Of a stretch of 64,000 bases of DNA, positions 11,240 to 21,750 are shown piece by piece (the stretch's first letter is position 1; each line of letters opens with the position of its first letter). The position numbers were made by a program, and so were the translations under genes. A model generated the notes under the pieces. The model did not search any database, was not told the DNA's origin, and worked only from the letters and a program-made list of their open reading frames with translations. Origin of the DNA: Cerioporus squamosus. Its lineage: Eukaryota; Basidiomycota; Agaricomycetes; Polyporales; Polyporaceae. The stretch spans positions 223,575 through 287,574 of the forward strand of contig JABYQS010000028.1 in NCBI GenBank assembly GCA_022592435.1. Direction: 5' to 3'.

Positions 11240-14200
11240 TGATGGTGAGCCATACATCGTGTTTGGTTATGTTGCACACCCCTCATCCGAGCTGGCACTG
11301 AATAGCGTCAATTGGGATAAGGGTAGGTGGTGTGGTGGGAGCCCCAGCATTGGCAAATTTGCAGAGTACCCAGGGACGGATCTCCAGTTCTGGGCTGGGG
11401 GGATGGATAATCGGGTCAATACAGTGCCAATGACAACATACGAGACAGACGTACTAATCATGCCAGGGAGTATTTGCCCCTTCAAGCTCCTCAATTCTGG
11501 CGGGTTGCATCCAAGTCATTTCCGCAAATACCTGCGGCGGATACCCGATTTGTTCATGGAGGAGGAGACGGAGGACCTCACCAGCAGGATACGCAAAGCT
11601 TCCCAGGCAAGCCTTCACGGTACCAGAAGAGGAATGGGGGGTTATACGACAGCCATTGAGGATTACACAGCTCAGAGCTTGAACAGAGGAGTTGAGGTAT
11701 GTTGCGGTATGTTGGGGTGCACTTGGATCGTAGACTTGATAGAGCTTTGGTTGGGCCGGCTGATTCCGTCCAGAGGACCTGGAGTTGTAGTGCTTGATGA
11801 CCTCATCCCGGAATGATCGCTCGAGAACGAACGGCTTGCCTATCTTCTCGCCAAGTCCTACTGGTGCTGAGTGGCATGCTGCCATGACCCAGGCTGCCAA
11901 TGAGTGACACAGCCTGTCAGATAGCATGCAGCACTCACCATCTGCAGAGATTGAGTCTGATGTGTCAGAGGTGGCATCAGAGTTACTCTCGCTAGACATG
12001 GCTTCTACCATTCCGCGTGCCTCCCAGGGCTGGTGTAAGAACCGCTTCGCAATTGCACGCGAGACCTTGGCCTCCTGGCTGGTCCCCATCTTGTCGCTTG
12101 CAACATACTCGACCTAGTCACAGCACAAGTGTGTATCAATGATACAAAGGATATGTGAGGAAAAAAAATTGGGTCCGTGCATACCATGGAGCCGAGTTGA
12201 TTCTCTCGCTGGTTCTCTCGCATCATCGTGACCTCCAGCTGGCCTCCACGGCAATTGTTCAAGTTCGTGTTCTTCATCCACTTGTTTTGTCGCTCTCCAA
12301 AGAACGCCCACATCTCATATACCGTAGCATACTCCTCAAGCTGAGCGGCGACATGGGCAGCAAAATGGTGGTTCGGCATCATGTTATCTATGCCGTAGAT
12401 CTGTGTGCCGTGACATTAGCATGCAAAATATGCGAAGTGTGATGAGTAAGACATCATGCGCGCTTGTAGTTGAGCAAATACTTCGACATGAGGTCTTTAC
12501 CACGGCGGCGCGTCTTGATGTCCGATGATCCCGCAAGCAACAACTTGAGGCTCGTACCGAGATCAAGCATGAGCGGGATTTCATCCTCGCACATCCTGGG
12601 AAGTGGTACCGGCGGTGGTTGCGGTGCTTTGGACTGGAGCTTTTTGATCTTCTTGCTGATGAGTGTCTGCTCCTTCCCTTCCGACGCTGTCAAGAACTCT
12701 ATATCAAGGACATTGAGCTCGTCAGTATGCCTCTTGACGGCCTTCTCATGGTCCTTCATCGCAGCCTGGTGCTTCTCCTTGGCTGACTTGAACTGCTTCA
12801 TGGCTTCTGGCAGGAACTTCTGCCAGATAAGTGGGAACTGGAAGCGAATGAGTGAACAGCGTGAAGTACAGTCGAATCCATCTACGCACAATCATGATAC
12901 CAGGCCCGGTAATAAGGAGCTTGTATTCATCGGCAGTGAGGGAACCCCCTGCAGGTTCGCTGATGCGGAAGGGGAGACGTCCTGCCCATGTGGGTGCCTC
13001 GGACTAGCCATATCACATCAGCATCAGCTCAAACGGCATGACAAACAGAGCGTACTGATTCAAGAAACCGGTGCAGATAGGACAGCTCTCTCTTCGTGCC
13101 TGCCTTTGTGTCTGGACGCAAGCTGTCGCACTTGATCCAATGTGCGTACCACTGGTTTTTAACCACCCCTGCAAACATGTAGTCAACCGACTGTGTCACT
13201 GGAACATCCCAGAGACATACCCAGAAGCAAGCTGTGCATGGGATCGATCACCGTCATCTTGATGCAGGCATAGTACGGGAGTCGCATGAGTTCAGTCCAT
13301 CGGACACCATTTTTTGCGAAGTGGTCAGCACGTTCACTCTCAGATTTGAGTGCTTTCCACTCAAGAGCCAACTCGCAATGGTGCTCAGATGAACGCTCGG
13401 GACACTCTGGGCAGAATAGTAGGGACAATGGTCATACATTCGAGCCTCGGAACTATATTGACAAGAACGACTCACCTCCACGCAAGCACTCATCTGAGAA
13501 CATATCCGCTGCAGTTGTCATGCCCTGCGTGCATGGCACGTTTGTGTGGTTCTTGTCCGCAAAACCTCCAACCTTACACATAGCCGGGTGGTCAGCGCAT
13601 GTGCATATGAGAACCATCCGAGCACGACGGCCTAGGCATTGTGTTAGCAAGGATTGATGACAACTTACAAGTGCAGGAACTTACCAGCAGACAAAGACTC
13701 TGTCGGCACTTGAATGCCAAGGTGATACATCATAAGTAAATTGTCAACAATAATCGCGAGCCAGTGTTGCAGCTCTTCCGCGGTGGGCTCCTTTGGTCCG
13801 TCTGTAAGCATGCTGAGGATCAGGTTGTTGACGCGGAAGCTGCCCATGAGTCAGCAAGAGCGTGAGCATAGAAGTATATAAGAGGCATACCGGACAGCGG
13901 GCGGGAGGTTTGGTAGCGAGAAAGAAATGGCACCGGTCGAATACGAGGAGGTGAAAGGACTTAAGGATGCAGAGAACCTATTGAAGCCATGTGCGGGTCA
14001 GTTCCAGGCAACAGCACAAGGGAAAGGTAGAGCTCACCAGTCTATATGGAGTATAACCGCGACGCGAAGCTCATCTTCATAGTCGGGGCCAAAGAATGGC
14101 TTCCCATCGTGTCCTCTGATCGTTTTCCACCATTGAGCATCTTGCATGCAGTGGAATGTACCTATAGGAAGCGGCGCACAGTACCTCCAGGCGTTGAAGA

Positions 14201-15190
14201 TGACCTCCATGCCGGGCTGCTTGATGAGATACGCGAGTGCGGCCAAGAGAAGGCGAAGAGGAACAACGGCCCTTGGAATTGGGGTACGAGGGGTGCGTCA
14301 ACAGAGATGCATGATCGCACTCCGATGGATGTAGTTGTATAGCGGCACCTCGCAATATGGACATTTCTCCTTCTTGTTCTTAATGTTGGGGTGGAAGAGC
14401 CGTCGGCACTGCGTGCACTCGATGAGGATGTGGAATCGGTCTTGCAGATTGAGACGCTTCAGCGCAGTCGATAGTGTCGCCGGCATGTCATCCTCACGAT
14501 CAAGCAGCTTGAGAGCGATGAAGAGAGTGCGCATAGTGGACAGGAGGAGGTCGCAGGCATGAAAGGTGACACGATGCTGTGTGTGCAGGAATGTTGCCAA
14601 GAGGAGGACATCGCGGACAAACCAGCGGTTGTGGCTGCTTGCATACACCGTACCGGGAGGAAGAGGATCAGGGATGAGTGGGAGTTTGCATGCGTGGGCG
14701 ATGAGGGGATGGTCGGGTTTGGACAACCCTGGGATACGTTGGTTCTCTGCGCCAGCTCCAGACACTGAGTTGCTCTGTGGGGCAGCCGGCTGCGCAGCGG
14801 ATTGCGAAGCCACTGAGGACAGTGCTGGTGCAGCTCCTGTAGCTGCGGGAGCATGTGCTGGACCAGGAGCATTATCGCTGGGGAGAGGTGACGGCTCGGG
14901 GTTATGAGGCGGTGGCTCGGAGTCCTCGAGTGGCGGCTCAGCATCCTCAGGCAGCAGGGAGTCGGCGTCCTCAGGCGACAGCTGCAAGTCGTCAAGCTGC
15001 TGTTGTATATCATCGAGGTTGTCGGGGTCATTGTAGAGACCGAGAGCACGGTCAACGTCATCCTGTGGGAGAGGACATCGGCCTGGGCAAGTGCAGGTGA
15101 CACAGCCCGGCCAAAATGTAGCAGCGAAGCTGATTGTGGTGATGGGGGCAGTACAGGGTCTGGAAACCCATGGTCATCTGCGACAGACTG
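11240..15190 (-). CDS. CACTA/Tnp2-type transposase gene, multi-exon
   Basis: Coding segments on the minus strand line up in the order of agaricomycete Tnp2-like transposases. There is a Pro/Ala-rich N-terminus (about 15190-14720), then a C-T-Q-C...C-P-Y-C zinc-ribbon-like segment (near 14340). Next come a segment with G-H-D-G-K-P-F-F-G-P-D-Y-E-D-E-L (14034-14170), one with R-V-N-N-L-I-L-S-M (13665-13850), and the Cys/His-rich A-D-H-P-A-M-C-K-V (13453-13650). The hallmark N-G-V-R-W-T-E-L-M-R-L-P-Y-Y...V-I-D-P-M-H-S-L-L-L-G-M lies at 13183-13330. C-terminal segments follow at 12454-12891, 12005-12382 and 11270-12089. Several GT-AG junctions fit, but I could not fix every exon, so intactness is unproven. 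CACTA-type terminal repeats were not found. Confidence 0.7.
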
Positions 15191-15193
15191 AGG

Positions 15194-16052
15194 TTACTCA
15201 TCATTTATGATGTGCATATACTGAGGACAAAGAGAGAGCCCTTGCCTGTGTAACATCCGCATGCTCATCCTCTCTTCCAGCTGTCGCAGCGCCGCTGTCT
15301 GTCTCTGAGACCTTCTGATGAGTTGTGGCCAGTTCGAATAGAGTGAGGGACAGTGAACGGGGTTGCTTTGAGCTGTCTCGTCCACTTCCCCGCGCAATAG
15401 CTGTACCTCGACGCATACACGGCAGTCCCCGCGAAGCTGCTGGGGCTGCCAGCCCAAGGGACATGCTGCCGCCTCCGCGACCTCTCCTAATCACTGTCAT
15501 GTTGAGGTGTGAGTGCGAGACGCACCCCGCTCCGGCGCCCCTCCCACGGCTGTAGTACCCTGTCGGTAGCAGCGCTGTTCTGCCATCATGAGTCTTCTTG
15601 ACCACTGGGATGAATCTTCGCGCATGTGTGCTCACATATGCACAGAAGGTGAGGTGTAGTAATACCGGAGGGGAAGGGAGGAGGCTCCAGACGATGGGGT
15701 GCAGCAGACATCGAGATGGTAGAGGAAGACAAGCTCAAGGTAGCGGTGTAAGTCAAGCCTCAAGCCTACGTATGCATCTTCTTTGCGGCCGCAGTTTCGA
15801 GCAGAGCGAGTAGACAAGAAAGTGGACTGTATGTATTGGTCGTATTCTCAAATAGACATTACTGAGTAGAACAAACGGATCTACGAGAACCTAATACAGG
15901 ACTCGACACGCGCTTCTGCTCGCAACGCGTACCACACATGACCGTCTGCTCTGCACGGATCACTTCGAACTCCGAAATGGATGCTCTATTCAGACAACGA
16001 AACCAGGTCTTAGTGCAATGGAATAACTCTGCAGGTCGTCTTACGACCAGCA
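15194..16052. other. Unassigned sequence
   Basis: Several overlapping ORFs of 60-144 aa occur on both strands, rich in Arg and Ser, with no domain or splice support. Part of it may be the 5' end of the CACTA-type gene, whose frame continues toward 15190. Confidence 0.4.
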
Positions 16053-16246
16053 GTCGCCAATAGGCTGTATCACGGGTGTCCAAAACCCGCGCGGGTTTCG
16101 GCGGGTGTCACATGCGGGTACGGGTACGGGTCACAGTCAAGCAGACCCGTGACTGACCCGTGACCCGTGCACGGGTTTTGGCACCCGCAAGATTGGGCCG
16201 CCAAACGGCGCAACCTAGACATCTCACGACGCTTCATATACCGTTA

Positions 16247-16269
16247 GAAAGCTACGTTTCGTAGCTTTC
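16247..16269. repeat. Perfect hairpin, 10-bp stem
   Basis: Arms GAAAGCTACG (16247-16256) and CGTAGCTTTC (16260-16269) around a TTT loop, within hAT-type element copy 1. A weaker form is found at the corresponding place of copy 2 (about 55552-55576). Confidence 0.85.
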
Positions 16270-16554
16270 CAGCGATGTATGACGCATCGCGAGATGACCG
16301 CTAGAAATGGCACTATGGCCCATTGAAGGTCAACACAGGGGGGATAATGGAGATGCTGTAGGTCGAAGGATAGTTAGTGTATCTAGGAACGAATGGTACC
16401 ATGCAATTACCATGGACTGGGAGAATAAGCAGGCCAAATTGCATAGAGAACGGACGTAAGTTTATGCAGTTATGGCCGCTTTACTGTGCAGCCGCAGGGC
16501 GCTCCAGTAAACTGGCCATATCTCCCGTAAACACGCGTGTATGACGTTGACAAA

Positions 16555-16597
16555 GGGCTCGTTCGAAAGCGGCGTTCGATGGCTTTCGAACGAGCCC
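16555..16597. repeat. Perfect hairpin, 16-bp stem
   Basis: Arms GGGCTCGTTCGAAAGC (16555-16570) and GCTTTCGAACGAGCCC (16582-16597) with an 11-base loop, inside hAT-type element copy 1. Copy 2 keeps related gttcgtttggg and tcgaacgcccc words near 55200-55240 but not a perfect stem. Confidence 0.85.
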
Positions 16598-17145
16598 TCA
16601 TGCCACCCAAACGGCGCGGTATGGAGTCCAGGGCAAGGGGAAGTCTTGATCCCTTGCAGTGGTGGTGTAGTGGGGGAGATGAAGGAAAATGGAACTTACC
16701 AAGCGAGGAATCCTCGCATGCCTGTGATACCATCGTCCTCTCCTCTATCCTCCGCTCGATTCTAGCCCAAAACCATGCAGATCCAACGCGATCTTGAGGA
16801 GATATGGCTGAAGCTTTGCCAGGGCCTGCTGGAGAGACAGAAGTCGAAAGTCTGCAGACATTTTGCTGTCCAGTGGCCACAGAAACCCAGTTTCAGCATT
16901 GAACGAAGCCCAGGAGTGTGTGTAAGGCAAGCAGAGAGTGAAGTATAGTGGGAGAGCAAGAGAAACCCATCAGAAAACCCGGTGGGTTCCCGTACCCACG
17001 GTACCCGTGAGCCCCGGCGCTAAGCCCCGTACCCGTGGGAACCCGCGGGTTCACGGGTTGGGTTTCTGTGCGGGTGCGGGTGCGGGTTCGGTCCGAGACC
17101 CCCGCGGGAACACCCGTGGCACACCCTAGTCGCCAAAATGCAGTG

Positions 17146-17353
17146 AATATAGTCTTTGCAACCAGTGCGATCCAGTCCATTGTCACAGGACCCCGTTACA
17201 ATGATGTCAACGGGTACCTCATCGAGGACGAGGAGGATATGGTCATTGGGAGCCTCCTTGATGACTAGGCCTGGATGCATAGCAGATTCTGATTGAACAT
17301 TGAAACTTGCATACATGTACTTCTTGAGTTGGTGAATGACATACGCATATCTT
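17146..17353 (+). repeat. Duplicated about 208-bp block, partner at 47953-48160
   Basis: Near-identical to 47953-48160, with a few substitutions and a 3-base difference (tacaatgatgtcaac versus tacaatgtcaac). It includes the end of an open frame, coding for G-Y-L-I-E-D-E-E-D-M-V-I-G-S-L-L-D-D before TAG at 17266-17268. The block starts 10 bases after the right target duplication of the hAT-type element. Either the element landed next to it or an older repeat is cut there. Confidence 0.8.
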
Positions 17354-18250
17354 CTTGATGTCCGTATGTAAAATTGGACTCAGATGACTTCTATAGGTAA
17401 GCCACATGATTTCATCTAGTTTAATTCACCCTTTTCTATCATACTACACACCATTATGCTCCAAGCTTATTGTGCTCATTGTGCTACTCTCCTCTTATTG
17501 TTGTTCAATCTTTTGTCCCTCTCATATTATCTCACCCTTGAGATAGAAGGTATTGTCCATCTCCATTCTCTTTGAATATTCCCAGGACTTTTTACTTCCC
17601 TATGGTATTATTCTCAGATTATGATTGTCCTTCCTCGACCCTCCCATGCTATTATCTGGATGACTGTTGTTCCTTCTACCCTCAATATTAAATTTTTATT
17701 GTCCTTCTCTTATTGTCTTACCAAGAACAATGACCTAGAGAACTGTTTGGTAATATTTGTGATTTTCCCACAGAGACAGTATATAAACCCCCACCCCTCA
17801 AGGAATGGAGGGAAAGTTTTCTCCTTCCACTCTCTTGCTGAGTGTCTCCAAGCAAGCCTATTCTCTGCTACTCTGACAGTAGTAATCTGAAGTCAAGTCC
17901 ATCGTCATCTAATTATATGCACACACACACATCTATGAACTGAGGCATCCTCAAGCGATCCTTCAAGTGAAGTCAAGTCCGATCCGATATCAGAACATCA
18001 TCGCATCTACGTCCAGATTCTTTGACAGATCCAATTGAAGGTCCACCTGGGAACCCAACCTGGAATATTCCATCCTGACTCATTCTACCTTTACATGTTG
18101 AGCATGATCACTACACCAAACAACTGAGGCACCATCTGATCTTGTTCAGATCCGATAACCTCAGGTGAAAGTTATTTCTTTGAAGTAACTTTTACGCACA
18201 TCACGACTCACCGAGTTTGAACCATGTAAGCAGGGATACGAGCAAGAACA
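17354..18250 (+). other. AT-rich sequence with possible LTR features
   Basis: No gene. A TATA-like motif (agtatataaaccccc) at about 17778-17792, followed by a CT-rich leader and several gaagtcaagtcc repeats (17890-17980), resembles the U3-R-U5 layout of a retrotransposon LTR in plus orientation. No matching second LTR or target duplication was found, so this remains tentative. Confidence 0.3.
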
Positions 18251-20996
18251 GTTGCGAGGGAGTCGTGATGATGTGGGTGAGAGCAGGGGCAGGAAAACAA
18301 CAGAGAGGAGGCTTAGAGAGGTCAGGGAGACAGAGCGATAAGGAGAGCTACAGTGTCAGAGAACGAGCAGAAGGGTGAGCACTCAATGAGGGCATGATGG
18401 GGAGCAAGAGAGGGCAACCAACCAAAGTGCCCGTGCACAATATAAGAGCACATGTCAGAATATTCCGGAACTCAGGCGCTGTTAGTGCCACAGTGACATA
18501 GCTCACTCCAGTCTCTTTTCCACTTTGTCGTCTTCAATACTTCTTCACTTTTTAACATTCCGATGATACGCCACAGGGCAAAATGAGCAGATAATTCCAC
18601 CCAGGTCATGGCCGAGGACTATATGTGATGTGCGAGAAGGAGAGCGGTTCCCAACCAATCGAGACTATCAGAGACCCAGGGGGTATCCACCTACTTCTGA
18701 CCCAGAAGAGCGGAAGAAGAGAGAAGAAGCCTTGCTAACTGGATGGGTGCAAACTAGAGACTACGCCCGAAGCGCAGAAGGACCAGAGTCTGGCCGCTCT
18801 AACCACTGAAGGGTGGGAGAGAGAAAGGACAAAAAGGGGAATGGAAGGGGCGGCAGACGGGATGGACGACGGATCGAAGACTCAACGGTAGCGGGCGGAG
18901 GGACGACCTCGACTGCGTTTCCTATACGGAGGCGAACACTTCTGATGCGCGGAAGGCGCGGTGTTGACCACGGAAAGCTCGAGAGAGCGCCGGAGGGAAC
19001 CACGAAGGGGACGGTGAGGAGACGGTCAGACGGTGTTTGGAACGGTCGGTGACGGCGGCGGTGTACTTTCTGTCGGTGAGGGGACTTTTGTTGGCGGTGA
19101 CCACGGAGAGAACAGCGGAAGCTGAGACTCTGACTCTGAGGGGGAAACAGAAATCTGGGTTGCCTTGCTCTAGCTCGACGATACAAAACTGAATGCTTGT
19201 AGCTACGATGGAACCTCTCGGAACTCTCGATAACGCCATTCTCTCCGAACGTTCCCTTACCATTTGTCCTGCGCACGGACCTCCGAGCTCTGATAACCAT
19301 CTCTGACCAACCACAGCGCGCGCCAAGCCCCGACACGTCTGAAGCGCCAGCGACCGATGTTTACCCAAGATAGTGGCGTGGAGCTCCCAGCTCAAAATAA
19401 ACACCCAGCCAATCGTAGGCTCCCTAACGCTGAAAGGCTTGCTTGGAGGACTGCGGAACCGCGCGGATGGTCGGAAGCTCGGGCATCCGTCCTGGCTTGC
19501 AGACGCGGGCTTGCTGACCAGGCCCCGCTCAGAGAACTCCGACGGAAAGGGGGAGCTGAGGTGGGAAGACGAGGACCATCGTTGGTGAGCGGACGGAGTG
19601 CACGGGGATGTCGGAAAGGCCACAGTGAGTTGACGGACAAGGGCGGGGACTGCGACAAATAGCGCGCGGAACTGGTGGGAACGGGGGGCAGGCTATCGCG
19701 GGGCGAAAAATCCGTGCATAAGCTGGGTAGGTGCTCATCACCGAAGACCTCAAATATGCACACAATGGATGGGCGGCACAAATGATGAGATAGGCAGAGC
19801 AAGTAGCGGATAGCGAGATGAGTGCAAAAAGTTACTCATCTGCAACTACCAGGTGGATAGCGGTGTCCTCCTTACCCCCAGCTACAACACCGGTGGGCCT
19901 AAGACAACGTCTTGAACGGTGGCCCTGCTTCCAGCGGTGTAACAAACAAGATATAATATGGAAATCAGGTCCCATCTCCTCATACGAAGTCATCGAGCTC
20001 CCCTCGTATATGTCGCCGGATCCCATTTATCCCCAGCACGAACTCAAAGTTCTTCACCTCGGTAACAACCATATGCATCTCTTGCATTGTCAACCCTTTC
20101 TTGGGGGCTCACTGATCCAGAGCTTTGTTCAGTACCAGTCCTCCTCGTTGCTATGCACGGTGTTACCAGCCCACATGGTCACACCATCTTCATTAATACT
20201 CTAGGTCTTTGTGAGTCGTCTCTGCAGAATGCAATACCTCTTCAGGTTCTTGAGCTTTGACGCGCACTAGCTGTCGGAAGAAAAGCTTGATTTAAAGATG
20301 TTGGTTGACAAACAGTGGGATGCGCTTGGGAGGGCAGCAGTGGGTAGTAAGTACATATGTATCTCCACTTGGGAACATCCACGGACCCATTTCTTAAACT
20401 TTGGTAGTGTCTGTGAGAGCATCAGTGTCTGAACAGTTAATTAGCAATATGTATCTGTATGTCAGTCATAGGACACTATTCGGAATACCAATTTTCTGCT
20501 TGCACGCACTTGTGATGAACATTTGTCAATAGATGAGCACAAATTTGTACTACCTAGAAAGGGGCACTCAAATATGTGCTACCATATGCACTATATAGCA
20601 CTAATTCACAACATGGTGTCATAAGATAGTGGAGTAGTAGACAATGTATGTCATTTTGCACTAATTAGCACAAATTTACCAGGGAGGATTTTCCTGATGT
20701 GACCTGGATGGTTTTTCAAATGCTTGACCTAGATCAGTACATGATCCATGCTGTAGGTAGCTGGTCCTAGATGACCTGTGCCTGTAGGTCACAGATCTAG
20801 ATATGTATAGGTATACCTATGGCATGCCTGTTCCAGACTCTGGGACAGGCATGAACTCAGATGGGCTGGAGGCAGGTGAGGGTGCGCTCATTGGAGACGG
20901 TTGGACGTCCATCATCAGGTATGCAGTCCTATTTGGACTAGTCATGTTGTGGTAGCCTTGAGGCCTTGAAGTCTTGAGTTGTTCAATGTTGTACTG
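18251..20996. other. Unassigned sequence
   Basis: Purine-rich on the plus strand from 18250 to 19150, which creates long but low-complexity Ser/Arg/Pro-rich minus-strand ORFs with no domain. From 19800 to 20300 there are scattered open segments without splice support. From 20300 to 20820 it is AT-rich with small inverted words (gtgctaccatatgcac). I see no gene. Confidence 0.45.
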
Positions 20997-21745
20997 TGTT
21001 AGGACTGTGCACTGCCAAGTCAAACTCCGGAAAGAAGTCCAAAGTCCAAAAGTCCGATAGCAACACAGAAGTGAAGACTTTGGCAAAGTTAATGACCGAC
21101 ATCCTGAGGAGATGCAGGTGTCTTCTATTTACGAGAGAACAGAACTCCGGAGTTTATAACAAAGTAAGCAACAAAGAAAGAAGTCAAGCAGAGAGAGAAC
21201 CAGAGGATCAGAAGCCGAGAGTCCAGAGCTGAAAAACGGAGGTCAGAGGTTGGAGGTTAGAGGTTGAAGTCTGGACGGAGGTGCAGATGAGTTAGAAGGA
21301 GTACAATAGCTTTGAGTTTGGTGATACAGAGAAGGATCAGGTAGAGGGTAAATGAGATATCAGAACTGAGGTCTAAGGGAGAATACAGGCAGGCCTGAAT
21401 ATTAAAGTCCGGAGGTCCAAAAGGAGTAAGCTAAAACCAGAGATGGCAGTCAGAGTCCGGTGCCAAGGCGGAAGCAAATAAGTGACCAATAGGAAGTAAA
21501 GGCAAGTGCGGATACAAGCTAATACAAGTGCAGATACAAGCTAATACAAATGCAGATACAAACAGCAATACTATCGGAACTGTGGAGATAATCGGAGTCC
21601 AAGAGGAACAGATAGTAAGGGTAAGTATCAAAGTAAGAATGAGTCATAGTAGAAAGATGAGGAAGTAAGAATGAGTCATCAGACCAACCGGAGTCCGATT
21701 AGAGTTGGGTCCAGAGTTGGGTGACTTGGAGCACAGAATGTAACA
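20997..21745 (-). mobile_element. Gypsy solo LTR with 5-bp target duplication
   Basis: 749 bp, beginning TGTTAGGACTG and ending GAATGTAACA. It is the reverse complement of the same LTR family as the 5' LTR at 56365-57085 (shared words include tccggagttataac-like and gcaagtgcggatacaag tracts). It is flanked by perfect 5-bp direct repeats TACTG at 20992-20996 and 21746-21750. No internal retrotransposon sequence adjoins it, so it is a solo LTR left by LTR-LTR recombination. Confidence 0.88.
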
Positions 21746-21750
21746 TACTG

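Larger units (their letters stand above)
16061..17128 (+). mobile_element. hAT-type non-autonomous element, copy 1, with 8-bp target duplication
   Basis: 1,068 bp. The left end TAGGCTGTATCACGGGTG and the right end (inverse complement TAGGGTGTGCCACGGGTG) form terminal inverted repeats. The element is flanked by perfect 8-bp direct repeats GTCGCCAA at 16053-16060 and 17129-17136, the duplication length of hAT transposons. Both ends carry about 120 bp of GC-rich acccgt/acgggt words. The interior has two strong palindromes and no transposase, so it needs a transposase in trans. A second, inverted copy lies at 54694-55758. Confidence 0.88.

Noticed and set aside
11259..11816. 185-aa plus-strand ORF
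   Set aside because: Antisense to the C-terminal part of the Tnp2-like transposase, whose minus-strand frame continues through it.
18761..19623. Two overlapping minus-strand ORFs of 191 and 233 aa
   Set aside because: Composition-driven (purine-rich strand), Ser/Arg/Pro-rich, with no domain or splice support.
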